Notes under the pieces: generated by a model | The model's input: only the letters and a program-made list of their open reading frames with translations | What the model was told of the DNA's origin: nothing | Databases searched by the model: none | Assembly: GCA_009792885.1 (NCBI GenBank) | Contig: WMCF01000031.1 | Coordinates: forward strand, 174,972 to 238,971 | Length of the DNA: 64,000 nt | Direction of reading: 5' to 3' | DNA from: Eremophila alpestris peregrina | Lineage: Eukaryota > Chordata > Aves > Passeriformes > Alaudidae | Part shown: positions 1 through 12,475 of the stretch, in pieces | Layout of the letters: the number at the start of each line of letters is the position of its first letter | How positions within the stretch are numbered: the stretch's first letter is position 1 | Position numbers and translations under genes: made by a program

Positions 1-2329
1 AAATCCCCTGGCTGGAGATGGGCTGTGAGGGAAGAGGCAAACAGAGCCAGGAGACAGAGGTGGGATGTCCTGGGAGAGCAGCAGAGCACTCCCTGAGCAT
101 CCAGCTCCCCCAATCCATGCTGCAATCCATCTCAGGGGAGTGGGGACAGCCCATCCCAGAAATTCTTCCAGCTGCACAAACCAATCAGCTCCCCACTGAT
201 TTCCCTCTGCCCCCCCCACTCCCAGCAGAGGGATTTTGGGATTGATCCTGCATTGATCCAGCCTGTAGTGGCCAGAATGGGGTTGTTGCCAGACAAAATT
301 AATATGAAATACATAATTTACAAAACCCAAAATGTTGCTTTCAGATGTGCTGCAGCTCCCCAGGAGCAGTCCCTGGCACCTTGGCAAAGGAGGAATTCTC
401 TTTTCCCTTTTCCTCACCAGCCCTGGGAGCAGGGGCACAGCTCTGCTTCCCCTGGTGGCATTGCTGGTGCTGATCAGTGCTGCCTGGAGTGCACAGGTAA
501 TTAATTAACTGGAGATAATGGTGCAGTGCATGGCCAAGATCCCATGGCTACACCAGGGCAGGATGAGCCTGGAGATCCCCAGCCCTCTCTTTGTGCTGTT
601 TTTGTGCTCAGCCTGGCTGCAGAGGAGGGTGCTGTGCTCAGGACGTGGTGCCAACAGCAGCAGTGGGGCTCTGGCTCCCCTGAGACACCCCAGAGGAGCC
701 CAGGGAGTCCTGGAGATTCCAACAGCTCCCTGTGGCTGAGGAAGGTCTGAGGAACGAGCTGTCCAGGCAGAACTTGGGCCATTTCACTCCAATCCTATGA
801 AGGCCACCCTCAAAGTCACATAACTCAGTCACTTTCTCACCCAGACTGAACTCATTTTCTCCCTCACTGCCACTTAATTGGCTCCATGGAATGAAGAACT
901 CCTATTCTGTCTCACAGCCCTGAAGACACCAAGAATTCCATCTAATTACAGTCATCCAGCTCTGGGAATGGCAGATCCTCTGGCATTATTTATGTCACCT
1001 GCTTTGCTCCACTCGGGGCTCCAGCCAGCTCCACTTGCTTTTTTTAGCAAAGCACATTTCATTTTTCACTCCCCACTGTCATCCCCTTCCCTCTCTCATT
1101 CAGAAACTTCAGCCACTCGTTCTATCACAGCCTGTCTCTCTCTGCTACCCTGCACCATAAATCAGCATTAATTATGCTGGGAAAATCCTCTCAATCACTC
1201 ATTGTCCTCATTATTATTATTTATCCCAGCCTGGAGGTGACACAAGCAAACTCAAGCTCCTCCTCAATCCTAGAAAGGGTTTTATTGGGTTTATGGGTTT
1301 GGCAACCCAACTGCAACACCTGAGGCAGAGTTTCCCAATGGGGCTGCAACTGCATGAGCACAGAATCATGGAAGGGTTTGGGTTGGAAGGGACCTTAAAG
1401 CTCATCTTGTTCCACTCCCCTTCGTGGACAGGGACATCTTTCACTACGCCAACTGCTCCAAGTCCTGTCCAGCCTGGCCTTGGACACTTCCAGGGATGGG
1501 ACATCCCTCAGGCTGGGTTTGTTGGGCCCCTCAGGACGATTCCCAGCCTGCTCCAACTGTCCCTTTATGGATGGGATCAGGATGAAGAGCTCAGACTCAC
1601 ATTTCCCTTGCCTTGGGATCCCTGTTGCCAAGGCTGTGGGTTGGAATCACCTAATTAAAACCTCCATCCTCACCTATGCCTGCAAAAAACCTCACAGCCA
1701 AATTTGGTCTGGGATTTTTCAGACTGCTTAAGCTGCCAAGTATTAATAATTTTTCCCCTCTTAGTTATCCCATAAAGTGAAGGGGTTAAAACTCAGTAAT
1801 TCTGGACTGCGCATGTAAATAGGCAAACAATCCAGCCTTCTCCCTTCTCTGCCTCTCCTGAGCAGGGAAAACAAATGTAAGAGCTGAATTAAAGCTAAAA
1901 ATGTTAGAACATTTTTAGCTTGTTCCAATCCTGGAACAAACCCAGCTCAAGGAAGGTGGAATTTTCTTCTTTGGAGAGGGTCCCCAGTTTGCCACTGTGC
2001 TGAGATGCCAGCTCCCCCTTCCCTGGTGCCAGACCTCCCCCCTCACACCTCCTGGATTTTCCAGCCCACCAGCCCCGAGCAGCAGGGACAGAACGAGCCG
2101 AGTCCCGGCCCCGCAGGAGCAATAATGCCCGGGAATATCGATCCTCACACTCCTCACTCAGCGCTGAATCCCTCACCTTTAGCTGTGCTGGAGTGTGTGA
2201 GCTCCTCCCCAGGGGCAGGGAACACCGTGTGCAACAGCTGGAGCAGGACATCAGCCACAGCTCCGGGGTGCCACAGATCCCAGGGAATGCTGCTGCTGCT
2301 GCCCAGCCTCTGACTGGACAAAATCTCCT
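1..2329. other. Intergenic; CR1 fragment only
   Basis: Apart from the CR1 piece at 1359-1505 I see no gene or repeat. A single T-box-like TCACACCT lies at 2045. Short open frames are chance. Confidence 0.6.
1359..1505 (-). mobile_element. CR1 LINE fragment
   Basis: Antisense copy of the CR1 3' end. It reads from an AGAATCATGG-like terminus through the diagnostic words GGTTGGAAGGGACCTTAAAG and CCTGGCCTTGGACACTTCCA. It is truncated and diverged, with no coding capacity. Confidence 0.85.
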
Positions 2330-2800
2330 TTGGGGGAGCTACAAACCAAACGAGATCTGATTAACTGGATCCTCATTAGAGCTAAAGGACTTTTTGTTGG
2401 CCACAGTTACATTTTGGAGCCAAATAAGTAGAAATCAAACTGCTCCATAATATATTTCTTTAAACACAAATAAATTGGCAAAGCTCAAGGAGGGAGGAAA
2501 CTCCAATGCTTTGATTATTTTAAAGCAAAGTGTTTAATTACAGACCACTTCAAGCGAAAAAGATCTGATTACTTCAAAAGTAATCTTCAAGTTTTCTTGA
2601 ATACAAAATTATGTTCTTTTCAAATTGACTAGAAGTGGGATTTTGGCACAAGAATATTGCTGCTGGTTACCTAATTCATCCCAATAAAATGTAGCTGAGC
2701 TGCTGTTCATTCTCCTACAAACTGAACTGACACTATTTCTTTCTGAGCTTCAACAAACTCAAAGCCACAGGCTCGAATAATTTTGTATGGGGGGTTTGCA
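2330..2800. promoter_or_regulatory. Candidate conserved non-coding element
   Basis: About 470 bp of repeat-free AT-rich sequence with many ATTA-type homeodomain words (CTGATTAACTGG, GTTTAATTACAG) and paired TTACTTCAAAAGTAA words. It differs in texture from the surrounding GC-rich spacer. The call rests on composition and motifs only. Confidence 0.3.
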
Positions 2801-3084
2801 ATTCAGCCTTAAATGCTGTTTTTCCTCTAGATTTCAGGCCTATGTGGGAATATTTTTAATGAGGCTTGGGGAATCCAGCCCAGCATTTCCATTGAACACA
2901 TCACCAATCCGAGGAGGCTCCAGCATCCTGAGCTGTCCCCTCCTCCTCTTTCACTGCAAGTCCCAGCCTTCACCAGCCTGGCAGCCCCAGCCAGGAATTC
3001 CCTCTGATTTCCTCCTCAAACCACTTGATTCCTCCTGCTTCCTTTATTATTCCCTGTAATGATCCCTGACATGCTTTTGGCAGC

Positions 3085-3160
3085 CTCCTGCCAGATAATC
3101 AGGTTGTAGCGCTTGAGACCGGCCCCGCTGCGATAAAGCAAAAATGAGTGATAAAAACCA
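3085..3160. promoter_or_regulatory. Candidate regulatory element, three GATA words
   Basis: AGATAA at 3093, GATAA at 3132 and GATAA at 3150 lie within 62 bp, with CpGs between them and no repeat. GATA4/5/6 act with TBX5 in heart. Motif-based only. Confidence 0.3.
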
Positions 3161-3199
3161 GTGATGTATTTGCAGATCAGAGGCAGAGCAGGCTGGGCT

Positions 3200-6089
3200 T
3201 GGGACTTTTGATCAGCACAGAACACACGTTCCTCGTTGGTGCCGTAATCCAGCAGCCACTGGATTTGTCTGTCTCAATTGTCAGGCTGGGGTTGGGGCTG
3301 GAGCCTGGGGTTCTGTCTGCAAAACTCAGCTCCTTCCCCAGGGGATTGGACACGGCTCCTATTTTCTACTCTCCCAGATATTTCTCAGCACAAATCCTGC
3401 CAAATGCTCTGTGTGTCCTAATGGACCTCAACTCTCTGGCAGCCACCCTTCAAATCTTGGTCTGGCTGAGGGTTAAACCTGAAAAACTCACAAGGGAACT
3501 GAAAACTTTGATGGAAGTGAGGGGGAAAAAAAACCCAGCAGCAACAATGACCCACAAAAAATGAGCCCAAAACAAACCTGAACCACGCAGCTGTTGGAGA
3601 TCTCCACTCCAACATTATTGATTTGGTGACACCTCTGCTGCCTGACCCATTAAACACGGCTCACTGGAAAGGTGTCAGATATTCCAGTGGCACTTTGTTA
3701 CAGCCTCGGGCATCTCCAGTGCCTGCAGGTGTTGGACATCTCCTCAGCTTTTACATTTCCTTGGTTTAGCAGCAAATTCCCATAAACCTCCAAGTGAGAG
3801 GGATTTGTTCATAACCCAGTTGGTAGGAGCTCCTCCCAGTCTGTGGTGTGGCTCCCCTGGGGTGATGCTGGTTGGGATCATTTACCCAAATTAGCCCCCA
3901 AAAGGTCACTTCTGGAATATGGGAAGGGGCTGCCACCCCAAAGCTCTTTCCTTTCCCCTAAAAACAGCAGCTGGTTTGAAAAAATGCTCTCTTGGGATGC
4001 TCCATCACTGTGGGTGGAATCTGGACACCTGGAAATCTGCTTTGGAGGTTTTTCGAGGGGAATCCCTCTCCTCCACCTCATGTCCCTTTAGTGGCAGGCT
4101 CCAGACATGCTCCCAAAACTTACTGAGGCTCATGACACAGCCTTTCCTCACAGAGCAAAGCCTCACAGGAAGGTCCTTTTCAAGGAAAACCAGGCACTGA
4201 TTTGCCCAGACACTTTTTCAGAGCTGCTTTTTCTTGTCTTACCCAGATGCTCTGGGTTCCAGGAGCCTGGGCAAGAAGGTCATTGGCAAAACCTGGGAGA
4301 AACCAAAGGAAGGATGTAGGGAAAAGCCCAGTTACAGCTGAACCCACTGACATTTCCAGGAGCAGCAAGGAATGTTCCTGGACTGGGGCAAAAATACAAA
4401 AAATTCTGCAGATCAGCAGGGAAAGACTGAGGCAGCAGAAAGGCCTGACTGGCACAGGTCTGGCCTAAGTTAAGGCCTGTGTTTATCTCCAGGATTGGCA
4501 CAAAACTAAACACAATTCTGGTGTCCTGGATGCTCCAAGGGCACTAAATCAGGGTCCTCTCAGTGCTGTGGGGAAAATTTCACTGGGGGAAACTCCTGCA
4601 GATGTGAAAGCACTTTGGAAAGAGCCAGGCCAAGCCCACAGCAGGAAATGCTCTGACTTGCCCAGTTCTCTGCCCAAGCCTCTCTGTGTTTCCATGTGCC
4701 ACGCCTTTTCCTGGAAGAGGACTTGGACAGTGGTTTTCCAGGTAGGATAATTCAGCCTCGGCGTCAATGCACAGATTTTTATCTCAGCTCTGAGTTCCCA
4801 TCAGCTCTGACTGTCATGGATGTGCCTGTGCTGGGGTTTCAGCTTCATCCCATGTTTTATCCAGAATAAACTGTACCCAGTAGTGAAAATCAGAGTGGAT
4901 TTGTCCTCTGTCCTCTCTGGTGCTGGAAAACCACAGGATTTGGCTGATTGCTTTTGGTTGGAAAAATAACCACCGATAAAACTTAAATTTTTATTTATTT
5001 CAAAGAAAAAATTCAATTGAAGACTCCTTGAGAGCTGAAATACCCCAGTAATCCATGGGCATCCCCCAGGCAATCCCTGCAGAGGAGTATCAAGGGTGTT
5101 TGATTGGATTCCTCAGGCAGCAGAAGATAAAAAAACCACATTATGGAAAGTGCTTATCAGACCCTTGGCAGGAACAGCTTTTCTCCAGGCAGATCTTGGA
5201 TATTTCCTTGTTGTCCCCTCTCCTTGGAAAGCCTTTTTAGAGCTTCCATTGCAAGTCTCCCCCAAACCCAAGGAACAGCAAAACTTCAGAGCTCTGCTGA
5301 GATTTTGGGTGCTCATCACTTAACCCTCTTTGAGTGGGCAATTCCATGACACCTGCTGGAATCCACCCTGGAACGCCCCCGAGGAGACACAGGAGGAATT
5401 CTTAGGATGCATTTCCCCCAGACCACAATATATTCCATATGCTCCCACCGTGGAGGAGAAGGGAGCTGGGTACATCGAGTTACCTCTGGAAAATCCATCA
5501 TTCCCAGCTGGGGGGACAGCCAGGGCTTATCAGTGTGTTCCCGGGCTTTCCAGCTGGAAGGAATTTACAGTGGTGGTGCAAAGGAGGGATAAGCCCTCGC
5601 TGGCCGTGCTCACAAGCCACAGTTGTTATCAGAGGATCAGGGGGCTTTGGAGCCCCTCTAGTGCTGCCCACCAAGGGCTCCTCGGGAGTCCTCTCCCTGT
5701 GGAATCCATCGCAGGAGCTTTCCCAGCAGGGCACTGGGGTGCTGCTTTTCCATCCTTTGGAAAGCACCTTGACAGGATTTAGATGAGCTGGGAGTCTGCG
5801 TCCTTCTGAAGGTGCTGACAGAACAGGTTTTGTTCCATCCTGGGGAATCCCAAACCTCTCTCGCTGCACTCCAGACCCGTTTTCTGCTGGGGAATTTTCC
5901 GGAGTCTCCTCCTGTTGCAGGAGCTTGGGTTTGTTCTTCTTTGCACGTCCTAAAAACTAAACGTGGCTGGAACCCAAATGTCTGCTGGATTTGGGACTTC
6001 TTTGGGACCTCACCTGAGCAAGGAACATTTCATATCCCAAATCCTCCTTCTGCTTTTGGTAAACCGGCAGTAACCGAATACCCAGCTGC
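3200..6089. other. Intergenic, nothing recognised
   Basis: Unique-looking spacer of mixed composition. Open frames up to about 150 codons lack any recognisable protein family. Confidence 0.55.
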
Positions 6090-6640
6090 AATTTTAGGAT
6101 TTAAAATCTTGATAAACATTTATTTTTTGTTTAACGTGCACTTTTATAGGGTTTTTAATTGCTTATTTTTCAACAGCTGTCCTTCGTGTCCGGGTTTAAA
6201 AACCATTGCTGAGCTCTCCAGTCCCAGATCTCCCATGGAAAGGGTGAACTTGGCAGAGGGAGCCCTGCTCAGGTCATGGAGGCTGAATGTGTTGGGAAAC
6301 GGGGCCTTAGGGAGCAGGGCGAGATAATGAATTGTTATCTAAACAATCGACTTGTTTACAATCACCTTTATGATTAACTTAATTGTTCTAATTAACATTG
6401 ATTGTTTCTATTTAAGCGGCCATTATCTAAATTGGGATCTAAACTACAGGGAGGTTAGGCTGTGCTTAAAATGTCCGTGTCTTTGCAACCGATTTCTGGT
6501 TTTAAATATGGGATTCTTTATTAAAACTTCAATAAACTGGAGAAAAAAAAATGTCCAGTATTTCAAACATGCTGCTTTGCCTTCAGAACTAATTTTTCTG
6601 CCTTTGATTTTTTTTCCAGCTACATAAAGCTACATAAAAA
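6090..6640. promoter_or_regulatory. Candidate conserved non-coding element (GATA/FOX/SOX words)
   Basis: Repeat-free AT-rich stretch. Its densest part, 6320-6430, has AGATAA at 6322 and TTATCT at 6335 as an inverted pair, TGTTTAC (FOX-like) at 6353, ACAAT/ATTGTT (SOX-like) several times, TAATTAAC words, and another TTATCT at 6423. Such density is typical of developmental enhancers. Confidence 0.35.
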
Positions 6641-7179
6641 TACCTTGGTGCTGGCTTGCGTCTGGAATAACAAACCCTGAATGTACCTGTGCACTTGGCC
6701 CACGATTCCCAAAACCCCCCTGTTTATCATTAACCCAGCGTTTGCAGAGTGAAAGCCAAACACAAACCCAAAGTGTTTTCATCACAGAAGGCAAGAAAAT
6801 CCATGAGGAGGCAGATGGAAAACTCAGGCCTTTAATACACTCCAGCAAATAATCAATGAAAGAATAATAACTTGAAAAACGCCGGGGCCAGGCTCCACCC
6901 TGGCACAACTCCACCAAAACCAGTGGAGATGGGCCAGCAGCGGATGTTTCCTGGATCTCAGGAGTTTCTTTTCCTCCTCTCACTCCAATTCCCTGTCACT
7001 GATGGATGGGTGTCCCAAAGATGCTGAGTGGAGGAAGCCAGCGCTCGCAGAGCCGGGGTTTCGCTGGGTGAAAGCAGAAGGGCTGGAAATGGCAAAGGGA
7101 TTTCTTCACGAGCTGCCAAAAAAATAGAGATAAAAGAAAAAAAAAATTAGCTAGAGGTTGTGTTTTCTGAGGCCACTGC

Positions 7180-7430
7180 CAATTTTTTAAAAGGATAATC
7201 CTAGTAGATACAGCATTAGATGGCAAAAGTCACGTTGAGGAAACGCTGCCAAGTTTTTAACATCGGCATTTAATCTCTTGGCAATGACACTGGTCCAGCT
7301 ATGGATTATCTTTATTTTTTTATAGTCACCAACAACATATTTGCATAAATTATAGCAGCAGCATATGGCCTGAAGAAGGTTCATTTGCTCTGCAATTAAT
7401 AGCAGCACAAAAACCTTTGCACAGCAAACA
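7180..7430. promoter_or_regulatory. Candidate conserved non-coding element
   Basis: Repeat-free sequence with GATA words (GGATAATCC, GGATTATCTTTA), an octamer-like ATTTGCATAAATTA near 7338 and several ATTA words. Texture suggests constraint; not tested. Confidence 0.3.
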
Positions 7431-10400
7431 GAGGCTGAACCAACAGACAGAAATCCAGCGATGTTAGAGATGGAATTTGGAGAGGAAAGGGACATTTGCC
7501 AAGCACCTGACTCTGTTGCAACCTGTTTTTCATCCCAGGGCAGCAGGTGAAGGCAGCAACAGGTTAAATCCAGCTCTGTTCAGGCAAAACTCTCCTCCTG
7601 TTTTTTTACAGATGAAATTTTCTAGGATTTGCAAAGAGGTTTGAAGGAGCTGAGGCCCAGAAAGGACTTAGGGCAGGGAGCAGAGCACCAAGATCCCCGT
7701 GGCAACAAGGATGAGCTGTAAGGAGAAGCTGAGTGGGAAGAAGTTGAGGTGGAATGGCTGGAGAACAACTGAGCTGTGAGCAAGGCAAGAAACCCCTCGG
7801 AAATATCATTATTTATATGCAAAACCTTCACATTTTGGGAATATATAGAGAAATACAACGCTATTGCAGTGCCATGGCAACGCAGAGTGACTTTGCATAG
7901 ACGTGGCTGTTTTTATCTGCATTATTTATACAAAAGGTATAAAACCAAGCCTAGCTTGGGCTCAGCTCAGCTGGCACTGCTGTCCCACTCTTCCCAAGCC
8001 TGGCTGTTCATCCCTGAATCCCAGTGCCCAGGCAGGAGCTGTTGTGTGACACTGTTCTCCTGTCACTGCGTTTTGCTGCAAGTCTTTTCCAGAGCAGGGA
8101 TGGGCTCAGAGAGCTGGGCCCCCCGTGGAGGGCAGCAGGGATCAAATCCTTCCCCTCCGTGCCTCAAAAAGCAGCAGGAGCTGGGGAGCAAGAGAGCAGA
8201 AGGTCACTGGGTTTTGGAGAGGAAGATGCTGCTCTCAGAAGGAGGAGGAGCATCTCTGCCCTGCCCAGCTGGAGCCTTTCCTGGGTTTTGTAGAATCATG
8301 TGGTCAGCCAGGATTATTCATCTTTAAGGGAACAGTTCATGTCTGGGTCAGTAATCACCTTGGGAAGGTGTGGAGCTGCCCCTGGGTCACTCCCCTGGCT
8401 CTGGAGATGGGTATTCTCAACCTTGGCTAAAGAGAAATGGTGGCTTCGATGGTTTGTATTCCCAGCCAGTCTCCAGGTGAGGCAAGTGGTCCCCAAGGAT
8501 GGCAAAATTCAATAGAATTTGGAAGAAAATGAAGAAAGGCTCCTTCAGAGCCAGGCAGATCCTGGAAAAAACAACCCTGAGCCTTTCCTGAACCTGGTGA
8601 CAGCAAATTTTTTGCTTTTCCTCAAGCCCCAGCTCCTGGAGTTGTGTAATTACAGCACAACCCAACTCCAAATTAAAAAAGAAGTATCAGGAATGGGAAA
8701 TGGTTCCTGTAGCACTGTTTGAGGAGGCTGGAACAACATGAACCTATAAAACATCTACAAACCCCGACGCTTTCAGATCTTTCCTGATGCATCCCAAGCT
8801 GTAAATTTTGAATGTTCGTGCTCTGCAATGAGAAATTCTGAGGAGCTTGTGGTGCCAGGGTGAGCAGCACTGAGGAAAAACAGAAGGTTGGGGTTTTCCC
8901 AGCCAGAAAACATTGCAGAATTATGTGGGTTTTGCCACTCTCACTCTCCTAAAACAAAATCAGTCTTGGGGAAAAGAGGGTAAAAATGTCAGGAAGATCA
9001 AATCTGGCTCTCAGAGCTGTTTTAAGGACATGTTCTGCTTCCAAATGAAAGTCAGGCTTTGCTCTGATAGATGGGAAAACCTTCTGGGAGCCATCTAAGG
9101 GGAGAGAAAGCAGAGGAACACCTCAGTGTGCTGTGCCTCAGCTGAATAAATGTGGGGCCATCCCAGCTTCCCCAGGCTTTGCCCTTGTTAGCCCAGGCCT
9201 GCACAGACACAGATGGATGGGGAGTGAGGTTGGTCCTCACTCCAAGCAGGTGCAAGCTCTCCCTTCCCTTCACTAAGGACTTATCCAGGAATTAATTTCC
9301 CAGCAGAGCCAGGCTTTCCTGCATGGCCACGATTCATCAGCCCAAAGTTGTCCCAAGGAAACCTTTCCAGGCTGAGCAGACCCTGGCAAGGCCCAGGCTT
9401 GGGAGCTGAAGGCTCCTGAATCACCAGGATTTCCAAGATCTTGCCATAAACTCATGTTATGTATACCCCCTGCTTCGGGATGGAGCTCCCATTGCTGTGG
9501 ATGTGATTAAGGAACTTTATCCACGCTGACCATCTCATCCAAATTCAAGGCTTTTATTAAAATTGAGGGCTACTCTGATTTATGGTGCTGTTTTTCAGAC
9601 AGCACCTAATTCAGGGGTAGAACTCGTTGTCAGAGGAGGCTGTGGAAGCCAAGAGCATAAATGGGTTTTCAAATAATGATTAAAAACATTGAAAGATCCA
9701 GCCTGGGCAATTAATTCCACACAAGCATGTGGATATGACCCCTAGCTCAGGAAGTCCTTCAGCTGCAAATTGCCAGCAGTTGGAAGGAGCACAGGAAGAA
9801 TCAGGAGGGACTTGCTATGGTTTTGCCCTGAACATTTGCTGCTGGCACCATCAGAGACAGGATTTGGGGAGAGATGTGTCTTTGATCTGAGCCATTCCAA
9901 AGTCTCCAAAACATGACCTTTAGCAGATTTACTCTTTCCAAAAGATTGTGGTTTAGGGCTGCGAGACACAGACCTGTCTCAAAAGCTGTATCTTCTCTGT
10001 CTGGGAGATAGAGCCAGAAGCTCAGGTCAGGAGTTTGGGATATCTTCCAAGCTTCAGCCTCAAGAAGTCCCTCAAAAGAGTGTGCTCATTAAAGGAATTT
10101 TCTATGGTAGAAAACGTTGATAAACAAATGTTGCAATGTTTGGTACAGATTTATGATTGCCCGAGCTGGCAATGCTTTAAAAGGAACAATATCCAGGGAG
10201 AACATGGACATCATCCCCTGCAGATGAGTTTTCTTGCTGGCTCCTTGGCATGGCACAAACCCAAAAAAGTGGTGAGCATTCAACTGGAGAACACACTGTG
10301 AATTTCCCAGACCTCAGGGTCTTCTTCAGATGCTCCAGACCATCTCTTATGTAATAAAAATGGGCTGAAGGGAAGAAAACCGGGTTTATTATTTATGTTT

Positions 10401-11204
10401 ATGAAATCTTTGACAGAATCTGTTAATCCACGCGGAGGCTCCGTGGGAAAACAGGGTGTAAAGCTGAGCATATTTACAGGAATTTTTCCGAGCTGTAAAT
10501 GATGGCAAAAAATAAAACACAAAGGAAGATCTGGCCCTGTAATTCATGCACAGAACTTTTAGTGGGAGGGTGTTTTGCAAGGACAGAGATGTCATAACCA
10601 AAGCTTGCTCTTTAAGTTGTTTTTAAATGGAAATCAAAGGGCCCATCATCTGAGGACTCTCAACATTTCATCTCTGAAGTTTTCCCACCCACTGAATTTT
10701 TGGGCAGCCCAGATCCAGAGAGGACTTCCCTCCAAGGTCTTGGGCTGGCTCAAGAAAGCCTCAGCAAATAACAAATGCCAGGCTTGAGGGCACAGAGGGG
10801 TGGGATTGCACAGCACCATGAGCCTGGGACAGTGAACATTGGGCAACACAGAGGGGAGGTGACAGTCCTGGAAAAGCCACAGCAGGGTGACAGGAGAGAC
10901 TGGGCTGGAGGTGGGCAACAGCCAGAGAGAAGCATCTCGCCAGTGCTCAGGGACCTCCTTCTGTCTGAGCCTCCTCCAGCAGATAAATCCCCCTTATTTA
11001 TAAATCCAGGTGTAACCTGGACGTCCCCAGGTGCCACCATAACAACCCAGCTGCCCTAGAACAGCACACAAAATGCAGGAAATTCTCATTTCCCTTTTGC
11101 CAGGGAAATTCTGAGCGTCCAGTTCTGCCAGCAGCTGCAAGACAGAGGCACAGACCAGAGAACAAATATTTTGGCGAGTGACTCACGTGGCACACAGCTG
11201 GAAA
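7431..11204. other. Intergenic, nothing recognised
   Basis: No repeats or genes. 10090-10190 (GTTGATAAACAAATGTTGCAA and following) is somewhat AT-rich and CpG-containing and could be conserved, but too little is seen to call it. Confidence 0.5.
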
Positions 11205-11360
11205 ATAAGGTATTCTAGTAAAAGAAGTATTTTAGGCTCCCGAGAAGGCGGGATTCCTTTCAACTTTCCAGACAGATTATGGCGGCCATTTCACGTAGCA
11301 TTTATCACCTTGCCCAGCAATTTACAGCCTGCGGGGTTTGCTCTTTTTGTTGCTCTTTTT
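11205..11360. promoter_or_regulatory. Candidate regulatory element with YY1-like site
   Basis: Contains ATGGCGGCCAT, close to the YY1 consensus, beside TTCACGTAG and TTTATCACC. Repeat-free with scattered CpGs in a CpG-poor flank. Confidence 0.25.
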
Positions 11361-11925
11361 AGCTCAACAAAACACTCTTGGCTGGGGAGAAGTCATGGAG
11401 CTGGCACAGGTGACACTGCTGAAGTCCTGATGTAACAGAAAAACCTCATTACAACAAATTTGCTCTGGCAAATGAGCCAGCTAAGATTTCCTATGGCAGG
11501 GGACCTTGGAGCTTCTACAGACCCGGCCTCAAAGCAGCTCCTGGATTTAAAAAATCCCCGTTTGGAGAAGAAACAGGAGGGGATTTTGTTTGTGTGCTTG
11601 TTTGTGATTTAACATGGGAGTGTTTGGCTGGAGGAGGCCCAAAGGCTTTTCCAAAGGCACAGCCTTCCCTGCAGGCAGCCAAGCTGTGGATTTGCCCACT
11701 CCTCTGCAGAAATCCATGGCACAGCCAGATCCCTTCAGCCAGGAATGCAGCCCTGTCAAATCTCAGGCCCCGAGCAGGAGAGGCTGATCTGCCCTGACCC
11801 TCTGCTCCCTCCCAGGGCTCTCCCTGATCCCTGACCCCTGTGCCAGACGGTGCCACTGCCTGAGCCTGAGCACCCATTGCTGCTGCTGGGGATGCTCACA
11901 GTCCTGGGGAGCAGCTGGGAATCTG

Positions 11926-11986
11926 CATCCCACTGCTTGGAACTGGCATCCCACTGCTGGGAATCCTCATCCCACTGCTGGGAATC
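11926..11986. repeat. 21-bp minisatellite running into a gap
   Basis: Three near-identical 21-bp units (consensus CATCCCACTGCTGGGAATCCT) at 11926, 11947 and 11968, the last cut off by the gap. A partial unit precedes them. The period is a multiple of three, which explains the false open frames (DSQQWDE repeats on the minus strand). Confidence 0.9.
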
Positions 11987-12475
11987 NNNNNNNNNNNNNN
12001 NNNNNNNNNNNNNNNNNNNNNNNNNNNNNNNNNNNNNNNNNNNNNNNNNNNNNNNNNNNNNNNNNNNNNNNNNNNNNNNNNNNNNNNNNNNNNNNNNNNN
12101 NNNNNNNNNNNNNNNNNNNNNNNNNNNNNNNNNNNNNNNNNNNNNNNNNNNNNNNNNNNNNNNNNNNNNNNNNNNNNNNNNNNNNNNNNNNNNNNNNNNN
12201 NNNNNNNNNNNNNNNNNNNNNNNNNNNNNNNNNNNNNNNNNNNNNNNNNNNNNNNNNNNNNNNNNNNNNNNNNNNNNNNNNNNNNNNNNNNNNNNNNNNN
12301 NNNNNNNNNNNNNNNNNNNNNNNNNNNNNNNNNNNNNNNNNNNNNNNNNNNNNNNNNNNNNNNNNNNNNNNNNNNNNNNNNNNNNNNNNNNNNNNNNNNN
12401 NNNNNNNNNNNNNNNNNNNNNNNNNNNNNNNNNNNNNNNNNNNNNNNNNNNNNNNNNNNNNNNNNNNNNNNNNNN
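11987..12475. other. Assembly gap (489 N)
   Basis: 489 undetermined bases entered directly from the 21-bp minisatellite. The missing DNA is probably more of the same array. The right flank (TTTCCCTCCTTGCTGCATGA) is not repetitive. Confidence 0.95.

Noticed and set aside
5330..6327. 150- and 171-codon plus-strand frames
   Set aside because: No family resemblance, no splice or codon-use support, and the second runs into AT-rich non-coding sequence.
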